Origin: Cyathus striatus
Lineage: Eukaryota; Basidiomycota; Agaricomycetes; Agaricales; Nidulariaceae
Assembly (NCBI GenBank): GCA_025738555.1
Contig: JAOVFP010000018.1
Coordinates: 2,170,001-2,234,000 of the forward strand
DNA: 64,000 nt
Direction of reading: 5' to 3'
The notes beneath the pieces are model-generated. The model was not told where the DNA came from. It made no database searches and was given only the letters and a program-made list of their open reading frames with translations. A program made the position numbers and the translations under genes. Below, one piece after another: positions 48,292-60,700 of the stretch (position 1 is its first letter; each line of letters begins with the position of its first letter).

Positions 48292-48850
48292 TACTAGTCA
48301 CGACAGCCAGATCACGTGAATATGACATCACCATCCGACAATAAAGTCTTTGTCAAAATATCATTTTACCTCCTGATTAATGCTGCTAACAATGCTTACT
48401 ATTGTATCAGTTATTTTTAATTTCTCATTAGTCGCATATAATAGAGAATAATTTTGCAAACAATTGATGTCGACAAAGCAGATGAAGTGTGCTACGAATA
48501 GTACGAATGTACTATTTTTAAAGTATGCGAAAAGCGCTCACGGGGCCGATTAATCATGTAGAAAAAGTACAAAATGCTATTTTATTTATTTACCGAATTC
48601 ATGTACTAAGCTTCAACGTTTCGGGATTAACATCGATGTCTTTTATGTAGCCTTTCGCTTTTGCTTGTGAGCTAGGAATAGGAAATGAGCAGTACCGAGT
48701 TATAGAGATATGTAAAGAAGAATGACGCAGGAAGGAGAAAAGGTGTCACGGTAAAAGTTCATCATACTGGTACGTGCAATAAATATACGGGGTAACGTCG
48801 ATGTCAATTATAACATCGTCGTATGTGACATTCGTTATTCCATGTCTGAT
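48292..48850. other. Intergenic
   Basis: No gene or structured repeat recognised. Confidence 0.4.
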
Positions 48851-48859
48851 ATTAAATCC

Positions 48860-49711
48860 AATTGTTAGTTGAATGCTTGACGGAAAGAAATAAGAAATAC
48901 TGATTCTCGACGTGTTTCTTCAATTGTATAAGCGAGCCTTTCTCTCGACAATGAGTGCAGATGAACCGGTTCGATAAATCTCGGTTAGCTTGGGCCTTCT
49001 CAGAGTGATAAAGATATAGCTTCCTTTGCTCAAGATGGACTTTGACGTCTTTTTGAGCCTTTTGATCTGTAATTAATGTAAATGAATGTTTCGATGCTCC
49101 ATGACTAGATGATCGAGTATTTGCTAGTATATGAGAGATCTAAAAATATGATCAACAAGAAACTTATGCTGAACCCCAAGAACAACAGTCACCGCATCTT
49201 TCCAGCGCATGCAATGATGAACACTATCTTTAGTGCAGATTATGCACGAAAATACATGGTCAAGCTCATCCATATCTTGATGCGTCGCAACCAGGGGATC
49301 AAGGCCAGAAAGCGAGACAATCTCTTTAGCCGCATCGTGACCATCCATGTTAAACTTGATCTGGCCATAAAAGTTCCACTTTGCCTCCTTCAAGTGAACC
49401 CGAAGAGTATTATCCACACCACAACGATCCCCCAAGTATTTTTCCAGATCGCGACTATACACAGCGACGCCATTATGAATCAACACTTGAGGATAATAAA
49501 CTGTCGAACATCGGATATTAGTTGGAGCTCGGAACATATCTTTGGTGCACTTAAAAACTGTTGTTGCTAAATGTAAAGGAGAATAGTCTGGCTTGTCTTC
49601 CGTAAATGAAATCGGTTCCATTCTTGTTATACTCGTTGTGTACCCTCGGTTTGATAGATTGGTACTGGGGTTATAGAGTTCGAGTTTTTGGATTCTGTGG
49701 TTGGGTATCAA
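48860..49711 (-). pseudogene. 5'-truncated paralog of the 43.9-46.5 kb F-box gene
   Basis: The frame at 49124-49711 aligns with the C-terminal half of the neighbouring F-box gene: PDYSPLHLATTVFKCTKD, then YPQVLIHNGVAV, GQIKFNMDGHDAAKEIVSLS, GLDPLVATHQDMDELDHVFS, CIICTKDSVHHCMRWKDA. A following exon-like piece (48880-49060) has RFICTHCREKGSLIQLKKH, matching the FICTHC piece of the paralog. The F-box and N-terminal half are not found upstream (49712-51500), where instead a short diverged duplication (c-g-g-a-(g/a)-c-g-t-t-g-a-t-t-c) occurs. No plausible start context, so it is probably a fragment. Confidence 0.62.
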
Positions 49712-51875
49712 AGGCTGGTACGTGTCTCCTCCAATCTATCGGAGCGTTGATTCTTGCTTTTTATCAAGTGATTGGTAGTGAAGTCCGTTCCAAAATTTAT
49801 ACGCCGGCCTCCGTTTTTACTCCAGAGAAATTACTTGGTACTATACTTTCGGAACGTTGATTCCAACTTTTTAGAAGTAATCAGAGACAAGTTATAAATA
49901 CTTATCAGTGAATCATGGTACCTGTGCCCTATCTAAAATAGCATACTGGAGTAGGTATCAGTAGGACTAGTATCACCCTGCCCTGCCATAAGTTTATAAT
50001 TATCCTACACTTTGATTAGTACCATTATATGTATCAGTGAGGATTAGTCCTACGTTCTAGATATAATCAGATCTTAGTACTTATACCACCCTCGGCCCGC
50101 ACCACATTCCGCACTGCACTCCTCTAAGTACCTACACTTACTTTGTACGCGTACTAGTCATTCGGGCCACCGCTGTTTTTAAGCTTGTATTAAGCTACAT
50201 TGTGAATAAATAGTATGAAAATCATACCGAGACACCAAAGTGAGACAGCGCGGCGGCGACAAAAGACCTATTTTTAGCTAAGGTGCGGTGGTTCGCTCGA
50301 GCCAAGTGTTGTTGCTATGTTATTTTCGGCTGTTGTTAATGCGAAGGGCTTTTCTTCCTTTTTCTTGGATACTTAGGAGATGAAAATGTATTTTACGTAC
50401 AGAAATGTACAAAAACTGAAATCCGTCGTGTTTAAATTCTTCCTTCGGTGTGCGGGGCCCGCCTGGCGGGCTGATGTGCCCTATAGATGGATACCCTCAG
50501 TCTCGTTGAATCGTTGTGCCAAGAAGGATAGATGGTGGTGCGTTAAACTCTATGTGTTTAGGTTGAATGAGATAATTTATGAATCCGAATGTGCCCATTT
50601 CATAATAGGTATGTAAGATATGAAAGGATACGTTACTTTAAGTCAGGAGGGGAAGCACGAGTTGGGTATTGTCGGTGAAGAAAGGGCAGGGATTGAATTT
50701 TGAATTTTGAATGAATGTAGAGAGATGAGATTAGGCGGATATAGTTGTACTTCCGACTGTGATACTTGGTTTACTAGTGTGTTCACGAGGTATAGATATA
50801 AATAATTTTAGGTGCTGTCATTGTCGAGAGTGGTAAGGTCTAAATGAAATGAAATGCATGTAGGTCTCTGTAAGATAAGCAAAATCCTTTACTTCCTACT
50901 TATGAACGCACACGCAATACGACGGCAACTTTCAAGAATCAAGCCAGGCGGCGTCCTGTAACACGCCTACATACCACGGCCGCCTAACGAGCAGGACAAA
51001 GGGCATCGCGGGATGCATGAACCAACACAATCAAAATTGATCCACGCCTAACGCTGCGCAAAAATACCACCCGGGATGAAAATTCCCCGCTTACATTAGC
51101 ACGTGCATGATAGTGGAGGCTACGACGGGTACAGGTGGAGAATGTAATCCGCTTATAGTGTTTCTTTACGATACTGGTCTTCAGTTTTTTGGTGGATTTG
51201 GAGTCAGAAGGATTCATGGAGAGCACTAAGATCGATGCGTTAAGTTTGAGGAGGAAGGGATCTTATCGTGTTGGTTGGTACGAGTTTGGCTGGAGCGTGA
51301 ATGTGATTACATCATCATCAGGAGAGAGGGTTTGAACACCGGCGGAGTGCTTCTGTTCTTTGTCTTCTCTCATCTGCTCACCAGTCCGCGTCATCCAGCG
51401 GCACAAAGGCATTCAAGAACAACGCAGCCTCACAGTATGCACGGGATTCATAATTGATCTCCCAAATGCAATGATCATTGATTCGTCAGACTAGGCGGCG
51501 GGTGCAGCTGTCCCATAATGCAATAGGCCATCAGTCAGCGGAGAGCGCGGGGCTGGATGAATCCTGATCACCTTGGCCACCATATGCAGCTACTTTCCTA
51601 TCCAAATCCATGCGGATCTCCCGGATATGGAAGTCCTTCAGGGGCCAAAACATCGTTACGTCAGATTTGCTTATGCCCTATTTTCCGTTATCACAAGAGA
51701 CAAAACCAGGATTTATCAGGGACTCATTTTTAGAGGTTTCGTATTCCGAACGTGCCGAAACAGCTCAACTCTCTTTCCACTTTCATTTTTTACATTTTTA
51801 TATATATCCCCTACTACTTCAAGTAGACCCCCATCACTCGTTTTTCTTATTTTCGTTCCCCCCCTTCCCCCCGCC
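49712..51875. other. Intergenic region upstream of the ABC transporter
   Basis: No gene. A diverged direct duplication (about 49739-49785 and 49852-49898) is visible. The distal part is AT-rich; the 51.5-51.87 kb part becomes pyrimidine-rich ahead of the transporter start, as is common for basidiomycete promoters/leaders. Confidence 0.4.
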
Positions 51876-54800
51876 ATGTCTGATTCATCTCCCTACTTGG
51901 GCGATATCAAGGAGGAGACTAGTTCCACCTATGGAACTATACCTCGTACCTCCCAGCCCCCCCTTATCACCGAAGAACCCACCACCACGACCCCACCGAC
52001 AGAACACAAGTACTCTTTCCTGAACCACGAGCACCCACCCCCCGTCTCGCCTAAAATCGAGCACAAGACACCCCGCACACGCAGCGGAAGTACAGTCTCA
52101 CACGTCGACGTCGACTTTTTCGACCCCAATGGCGTACAACACCTCCGCCGCACTCTGACGCAACAGTCCCAGCTATCCAAGACCCAAAGTCGGAAGGATA
52201 CCGGCAATGTGGAAGGGAAACATTCAAGGGACACTAGTTCCGATACAACCTTGGCTGGTGATCAGCCCTTTGATTTTGAAAAGACGTTGAGGGATATTAT
52301 TCGAAAGTGCGTTTTTTCTCCTTTTTTCTCTTTTGTTTTTTGCTGATTTGTTGGTAGGCGCGAGGAACATAATATTAAGACTCGTGAATTGGGTGTTGTA
52401 TTCAAAGACCTTGAAGTGGTTGGATTAGGAGCGACAGCTTCGTACCAAGAAACACTTGGTTCACTCTTCAGCCCTAAAACCATCATTGAGAATATCCAGA
52501 AACTACGCCATCCGCCTCTGCGTAATATTCTCTCGGGGTTCGAGGGTGTAGTTAGACCCGGCGAAATGATTCGTACGTCCCCTTTTATTCTAACCCCGAG
52601 TAATAATTGTACTAATGATGAAATGATGATGATAGTCGTACTGGGAAGGCCAGGATCAGGATGCACAACCCTCCTAAAAACCCTAGCCAACCATACCGAC
52701 GAATACCACTCCGTCTCAGGAGAAAGACACTATGACTCCCTTTCACCCACAGACATTCAAAAGCACTTCCGCGGCGATGTCCAATACTGCCCCGAAGACG
52801 ATATCCATTTCCCCACTTTAACAGTCGAGCAAACGCTTAAATTCGCCGCGACCACAAGGACGCCTAGAGGAAGAGGCGATTTGAGCCGCGAGCAGTATGT
52901 TGATAATGTCGTGGAGATGCTTATGACGATCTTTGGACTGAGGCATACGAGGAATACGCCTGTTGGTGATGCGGCTATTAGAGGTGTTAGTGGTGGTGAG
53001 AAGAAGAGGGTGTCTATTGCTGAGGCGTTGGCTAGTAGGGCTTTAGTTGGTGCTTGGGATAAGTACGTTTTTCCTCCCCCTTTTTTTTCTTCTTTCATTT
53101 TCTAATATGGATGGTAGTTCAACAAGAGGTCTAGACGCATCTACCGCCCTCGAATTCGTCCGAGCCCTACGCATCGCAACCGATACATTCAGATTCAGCA
53201 CCATCGTATCAATATACCAAGCCGGTGAATCTCTATACCAGCACTTCGATAAAGTATGCGTCATATACGAAGGACGCATGGCGTACTTCGGCCCCGCGAA
53301 CGCTGCGAGGCAGTACTTCATCGACCTTGGATACGAGCCTGCCAACCGACAAACTACAGCCGATTTTTTGGTGGCCGTTACCGATCCCAATGGACGCATT
53401 GTGCGAAGTGGGATGGAAGGAAGAGTTCCCCGCTCCGCTGGGGAGTTTGCCAAGGCATTTTTGGAGAGTGAACTTGGGGAAGCTAATAAGCGGGATGTGG
53501 AGAACTATTTGGAGGAGTGTGTTGGGAAGCCTGAACGGAGGGTTTTGTATGAGGAGAGTGCGTATGGAGAGTTTGCGAAGCATAGTAATAAGCGCAGGTT
53601 TTTTTCTTTTTTTCCTTTTTGTTGGGAATTTGGGCTGATAAGGAGGATAGTCCGTACCTGCTTAGTATTCCACAACAAGCTGCGGCTGTTATGAAGCGCC
53701 GTGTTCAGATTCTCAATGGGAATCTACTCGCTTCTGGTCTTAACCTCTTGTATGTCCTCCTCTCTTTTTTGGTAGCAAGGAGGCTGATGATAGGATAGCT
53801 CGTTCATTTTCCAAGCATTAATTATAGGCAGCGTTTTCCTCAAATTGGAAGAATCCACAAGCGCATTCTTTTCTCGTGGTGGTGTTCTCTTTTTGTAAGC
53901 CCCTTCCTTTCTCTCCCCTTTCTCATCACTTACAAAAAACACGCACAGCTCGCTCCTCTTCGCAGGTCTAACAGCAATGGCCGAAATCCCCGCTTTATAC
54001 CAACAGCGCCCGATTGTGCTCCGCCACGACAAGGCAGCACTGTATCACCCATTTATCGAGTCGCTTGCGGTCACGCTTGTCGATATTCCGATTACGTTTG
54101 CGATTTTGGTGGTTTTTTGCATTGTGACGTATTTTATGGTTGGGTTGCAGAGGTCTGCTGTATGTGTTTCTTCCTTTTTCTTTTTGAAAAGTGCTGATGA
54201 TGGGGATTTTTAGGATCAATTCTTGTATGTCTCCCTCCCCCACATTTGTGATATTTTTGATGATTGACGTTGATTTACAGCATATTCTTCTTGTTCGTGT
54301 TCATGATGGCTATTGTGATGAAGGCGTGGTTCCGCGCTATTGCAGCTGCGTTTGCGTCTGAGGCTACTGCACAGACGTTGGCGGGTATTTCGATTTTGAT
54401 TCTGTCCATTTATACTGGTTATAATATTCCGAAACCGAGTATGATTGGTGCGCTTAGGTGGCTTACTTATATCAACGTATGTCTCCTCCCTCCCTAGGCT
54501 TTACTTTTCTGACGCTGCTTGCAGCCCCTTCGCTATGGATTCGAAGTGATGATGACCAATGAGTTCCGCACGCTTAAAGGAAAGTGCGCGTCGCTTGTCC
54601 CCCAAGGACCTGGGTACGAGAACATCACGATCGATAACCAGGTCTGCACGACTGTCGGTGCTGTCCCCGGACAGGACTACGTCGATGGGTTACGCTACGT
54701 AGAGCTTTCATATGGGTTTTTGTGGTCTAACACTTGGATGGTGTGTCCTTTTCTTTTATATGTATGCGTAAGAGTGCTGATGGGACTTGGGACTTGGGTA

Positions 54801-57409
54801 GAACCTGGGAATCTGCATCGCTTTTGGTGTAGGCTTCCTCGCGATACTGCTGCTATTCACGGAATTCAACACCAGCACGGCTGCGGAATCTGCCGTTGTG
54901 GCCTTTAAACGTGGTTCCAAGCCCCCCGTGCTTAAATCGCATAACGACGAGGAAGAGGTTAATGAAAAGTCTCCTGCGCCTTTCGATGGGTCCGAGAAGG
55001 CTAGTGTAGACGCCGCACAGCCTATGACAGATATCTTTTCGTGGCAGCATTTGAACTATACTGTGCCTATACAGGGATTGCCTGATCGGTTGTTGCTTTC
55101 GGACGTGTCAGGATATGTTGCGCCTGGGAAACTTACTGCGTTGATGGGAGAGTCTGGAGCCGGAAAGACAACGTTGTTGAATGTGCTTGCGCAGAGGGTT
55201 AATGTTGGTGTCGTTACTGGAGATAAGCTTGTTAATGGGCAGCCGTTGCCTCCTGATTTCCAGGCTCAGACGTATGTTCTCTTCTCTCTCTCTTTGACTA
55301 GGGTGCTGATGGGTTTGTAGTGGATATGTTCAGCAGATGGATACCCATGCTCCTACTTCGACTGTTCGTGAGGCATTATTGTTCTCTGCTAGACTTCGTC
55401 AACCGCCCAGTGTTCCTGATTCTGAGAAGGAGGCTTAGTAAGTCTCGTTTTGTTGGTTGTGAGGAAGATACTGACGAGAGTAGTGTCGAGAAATGTCTGC
55501 AAATGTGTGGTTTGGAAGCGTATGCCGATGCCGCTGTTGGATCGCTTAGCATTGAACATCGTAAACGTACGACTATTGCTGTCGAGCTTGCTGCCAAGGT
55601 ACGTTTGTGTATTGTTGCTTGGATTCTGGGGCTAATGAAGGTGCTGTAGCCTAAACTCCTTCTGTTCTTGGACGAGCCTACTTCTGGTCTTGATTCGCAG
55701 AGTGCTTGGGCTATTGTATCTTTCCTCCGTTCGCTTGCGGATAAGGGGCAGGCTATTCTGTGCACGTATGTCTACTTTCACTTTTATGATGTTTGCGTGC
55801 TCATGTTGTCGTAGAATCCATCAACCTTCGGCTGAATTGTTCCAGGTCTTCGATAGGCTTCTTCTCTTGAAAAAGGGCGGCAAGACATCGTATTTTGGTG
55901 ACCTTGGCGATAATGCTTCGACTTTGATTAGCTACTTTGAACGCAATGGTGCAAGACAGTGTATGCCTGATGAGAACCCGTGAGTACTTACTTCAAGATT
56001 GACGAAGAGACGTGTTACTGATTCTGGGATAGTGCTGAATACATGCTCGACGTCATCGGAGCTGGAGCAACCGCCACCAGCGCACAAGATTGGTACGACG
56101 TCTGGCTCAAGGCTCCCGAATCCGAAGCTGTCCAACGTGAAATCGACACCATCCTCGCAGAGGGCCGCAAGCGCCAGGCTGTAGAAGCTGCCATCCACTC
56201 TGAGTTTGCTACTTCGTGGCCTTATCAGGTCAGCCAGCTCCTCAAGCGTGACGCAGAGGCGCATTGGAGGGACCCCACGTACCTTATGGCGAAGCTTGTG
56301 TTGAATGTTGTTGGTGGACTGTTCATTGGGTTTACCTTTTTCAAGGCGAAGGCGACGCAGCAGGGAACGCAGAATAAGCTCTTTGTACGTTCTCTCTCTT
56401 TTTGTGGTGTGCGATTGTGGGTACTGATTGTGATGTTTTAGTCTATCTTCATGGTTACCATCCTCAGTGTGCCGCTGTCCAATCAGCTCCAGGTTCCTTT
56501 CATCGCTATGCGCAACATCTACGAGATTAGAGAACGCCCGAGCAGGATGTACAGCTGGACCGCCCTTGTCACTTCGCAGATTCTGATTGAACTCCCATGG
56601 AACATCCTTGGCACGATTCTTCTCTTCTTCTCCTGGTTCTGGACCGTTGGTTTCCCCTCGGAGAGAGCAGGATATGTCTTTGTCATGCTCTGCATTGCTT
56701 TCCCGTTGTATTACACCACGATTGCTCAAGCTGTCGCTGCCATGGCCCCCAGTGCGGAGATTGCTGCGTTGCTGTTCTCGTTCTTGTTCTCTTTCGTACT
56801 TACCTTGTAAGTTTTCATTTCATTTGGGAAGGAGATGTTATTGATAGTGTGTGCAGCAATGGTGTCCTTCAGCCTTTCCGCCAGCTCGGTTGGTGGAGGT
56901 GGATGTACCGTCTTTCGCCTTTCACATACTTGATTGAAGGATTACTTGGTTATGGTACGTCATTCTTCCTCGCTGTTCTTTGCCGCAGATACTGACATTC
57001 CCGCTAGCTATGGGACGCCAGGAGATCACCTGCTCGGCCATCGAGTACGTCTCAGTCGACCCCCCATCCGGGTTGACCTGCGGAGACTACTTGAACCCGT
57101 ACATCTCGTTCGCTGGTGGATACCTTAACAACGCTGAGGCTACCTCTGCCTGCCAATTCTGTAGCATCCGCACCTCCGATCAGTTCCTTAATGGTGCCTT
57201 CAACATCTACTATGAGCACGCATGGCGCAACTTTGGTTTCATGTTTGTTTATATAGCATTCAATGTGAGTTCTTTGCTTTCTTCTGCATAGGGCGGAGAC
57301 TGACATTACAATTCAGACTGCCTGCATCTATCTCTTCACCTATCTCTGCCGTATCCGTACTGACAGTCTTTTCGGATCCTTGAAGAAACTTTTTGTCAAG
57401 AAGAACTAG
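51876..57409 (+). CDS. PDR-type (ABCG full-size) ABC transporter
   Basis: The start ATG at 51876 has a good context (ccgccATGt) and begins [20 protein letters not shown]; the frame is open upstream but that part is not protein-like. Early exons: 51876-52306, 52358-52572, 52636-53062, 53118-53597, 53651-53749, and from 53799 (at least 12 in all). Half 1: the first nucleotide-binding domain has GRPGSGCTT (Cys replacing the Walker A Lys, usual for PDR), signature [14 protein letters not shown], and [15 protein letters not shown]1 includes [30 protein letters not shown] and [20 protein letters not shown]. Half 2: GESGAGKTT, degenerate signature [41 protein letters not shown]2 includes [20 protein letters not shown]. 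The C-terminus is [19 protein letters not shown]. It is a plasma-membrane drug/lipid efflux pump by family. Length and order are complete. Confidence 0.92.
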
Positions 57410-57718
57410 CTTTCATGTACCGCATCGTAGACATTCATTCTAGAAAGGAAAAATGGGACAGTTAATGTAGCATAACGTAGAGTACCTAATGTCTTTTTTC
57501 CTATTTCCTCATACCACCAATACCTCGGAATTACTCATAAAGATAGGACGGCCGTTTTACACTCATCATTACTCAATATACTTGTTAATCTTAACGTGAT
57601 TTCATGTTGATTCTACTACAATGTATTATCTATACCAACTAATATCATGAAGCTCATGGCCGCTCGTATTCGCATTTAATGTATTGTTAAGAATAACGTT
57701 ACAATGGTATTCCGTGTC
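57410..57718. other. Convergent intergenic region between transporter and E1 gene
   Basis: About 310 bp, AT-rich, separating two 3' ends. It must hold both polyadenylation regions; no discrete signal is assigned. Confidence 0.5.
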
Positions 57719-60700
57719 CTATAGTCCTTCGAATGCAGAGTCGATCAGCGCCTGCTGCTGCTCCTTGTACATCTTTCCGATGCCAGGAGCAGGAACTGCG
57801 CTCTCCTTCCTTCCCTTGTACACCACGCCACCTCGGAACCCAAGAGCCTTCAACACAGACTCGATCCTCGGCAACACGTGCGTATACGCGCCCTGGTTCC
57901 TTGGTTCTTCCTGTAACCAGGAACACTCCTTCGACCCCCTATACCTCTTCAACTCTTTCTTCAACTCGTCGAATGGGAACGGGGCCAGCTCTTCGATGCG
58001 TATGAATGCGACGTCGTCGTTTAGTTCATGCTCCTGGCGTGCCTTGACGAGCTCGTAGTAGATTTTTCCAGTGACGAGAACAACGCGCTTCACTGTCGTC
58101 GGATTTGCCACGGGGTCGCTTAGAATAGGCTGGAAGCTCGTGAAGGGTGCCATGTCAACTAGAGCAGAAGATGCAGCCTGGTGTATTGACGTCAGCAAAC
58201 CATCAAAGGAAAGGGTGTATGATACGAACAGGAAGGCGAAGAAGGCCCTTGGGCCCTGCGATGATGAGTGGCTTGCGATAGTTCCTTATAATCTGCCTTC
58301 GGAGGACGTGGAAGTACTGGGCCGGAGTTGTAGGGAACACGACATGCATATTGATGTTCACAGGCTCGTCGTTGGTTTGGTATCGGTCATTGGTGAGCTG
58401 CAAGGTTACATGAAGAACTAGCCCTACGATAAGAAGTACTTACCTGGAGCATACGTTCGATGCGAGAAGATGAATGCTCAGGTCCAGCACCATCAAGTCC
58501 GTGGGGTAGCATAAGAACAATACCGCTCTGCTTCAACCACTTAGCTGTATAACGTCCGTCCGTCAAGCAACATCTAGCAAAAGTCTATCACTTACTCTCA
58601 GAAGAAGCAATGAAAGTATCGATGATAACCTGTGCCCCATTGAAGAAATCGCCAAACTGAGCTTCCCAGATAGGTAAGAGGTTAGGTCTCTCCCAGCTTG
58701 CGCCGTACTCGAACTATGAAAAGCACATCAGCTTCAGCAGGGGTCTTTACATGGATGAACGCACCCCAAGCACAGCCATCTCACTAAGCGAACTATTAGC
58801 CAACTCAAGCTTCCCATCTTCATTCAGCTCGTCGTTCAGCGGGATAAAGACACCTTCAGTTTTCTGATTCACAAACATGGCGTGTCGATGACTGAATGTT
58901 CCACGACCGACGTCCTGTCCTGAAATGCGCACGTCCACGCCATCCACCATGAGTGATCCGAAAGCAAGCGCCTAAGGTGCATACATAAACTACCAACATT
59001 CGCGACGTAAGGAAAACACATACCTCAGCAGTAGCCCAATCTATCCCAGTCCCACTCTCCAAGCTCGCAAGACGATTCTTCACGTGCCGATGAAGCTTTG
59101 GATGGATTTCCTATAACCGTATCTCAGAGCCCCATTCCAGGAATGTCCTTGAACGAAGAGCTTACAAAACCATCAGGAACAGTAACGCTCGCTTTCCCAA
59201 TATCCTTCAGAATCTCTCCTTGCACGCCAGTGATGGGGTTATGGCTAGCCTCTTCACTTGCGGGCCATACGATCTCGCTCCATTGGCCTGCCGACGTGAA
59301 TGGGGCAGGTTGATAGGATGATGTTTGTGCGAGTTCCGATTCGAGGTGGTCGCGGTAGGCGGAGCGGATGCTGGTTATATCTGCTTGGGTAAGGACTCCT
59401 TCACTCTATAGTACGTGTCAGATAATGAAAGGGAGGGGGTGGGGTACACGTACGATGAGCCGTTCCTCGTATAACTGTGGCACCGAGCGTCGGGCAGCGA
59501 TCTTTTCGTACATGAGCGGTGAGGTGATTCCGGGTATGTCGAGTTCGTTGTGTCTATCGTATGCGGTTAGCCAGCCTTTTCGGGTAGAGATGTTGTTAAA
59601 AGCACGAACCCCCTGTAAAGATACATGAGCTAAGGCACACCATTGAGAGAAAGAAGACGCACCAACGACGGTAAACCAACAAATCCACGATAATGTCCTT
59701 CCTGAAGTAATTCCTGTACCTGAACGCGATGTCCATAGCGCGTGCAACGTCTATACCACTCATCAGCTCGCGCATTACAATGGAGCAGGAAAGCTTACCC
59801 TCGGGGTAGTCTCCGTTAACATGCAAAACCGGAGCATTGATCATCTTCCCTACATCCGAACAATACTGCGACGACCGAGCACCAGAAGCCGGGGTGGTAT
59901 ATCCAATACTTCACAGCCCTATCAACCCCAGTATAGCATAGCACAAGCAGGACTTACTTATTACTATAAAAGTTAAAACCAAACCATCAGCACCCTTCCC
60001 TCAAACCAAAACGAAAAAAGAAAGAAAACATACTCAACGACCAAATGCACACTTCCACCACTCGTGAAATGCGGTAATCCACTGAGTCCAAGAGATTCCA
60101 TGACCACGCCTTGTCCGGTGAAACTCGCATCGCCGTGTAGCTGTACGCACATTACGCGGTCGCCTAAGCTGCAGTCTGCGGGTGAGGTGCGGAGGAGGGA
60201 GTATTGCTTTGCGCGGGTTTTGCCTAGTGCCACCGGGCCTGCCGCCTCTGATATAAAAGGGTTAGAGGTTGATATGGAGCGAACGGAGGGAAGGGAGAGA
60301 GGGAGACGGACCGAGATGAGAAGGGTTAGGAAGAAGAGAAACTTTAAGTGGGTTCAGTGTTCCTTCGTAGTGTAGCGTCGGAGAAGCCACTACACCCTCA
60401 TTAGCTCGTGGTACACATAGAGAAGAAGGGAAATACAAACCAAGATGACTTAATACATCTCCTTCCGCGCCCAACCCTTCAGGAATCTCGCTTCCTCCGC
60501 GGATCTTGTGGAATAGAGCGGCGGGGCGGTATGAGAGCAGTTGTGGGTCCGTGAGGAGGTTTAGTCTGCCTCGATGGGGCATTGCTGTTTTTTCATCGTG
60601 AGTGGGGAGGTAAGGGAGGGAGGGGGGAACGGACCGAGGACGATGTTTTGTACCCCTGCTTGGGCCGCTGATGCGAAAAGTGCATCGAGAGCGGGGAGCA

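Noticed and set aside
50380..50616. 78-codon plus-strand frame
   Set aside because: No family features, isolated in intergenic DNA.
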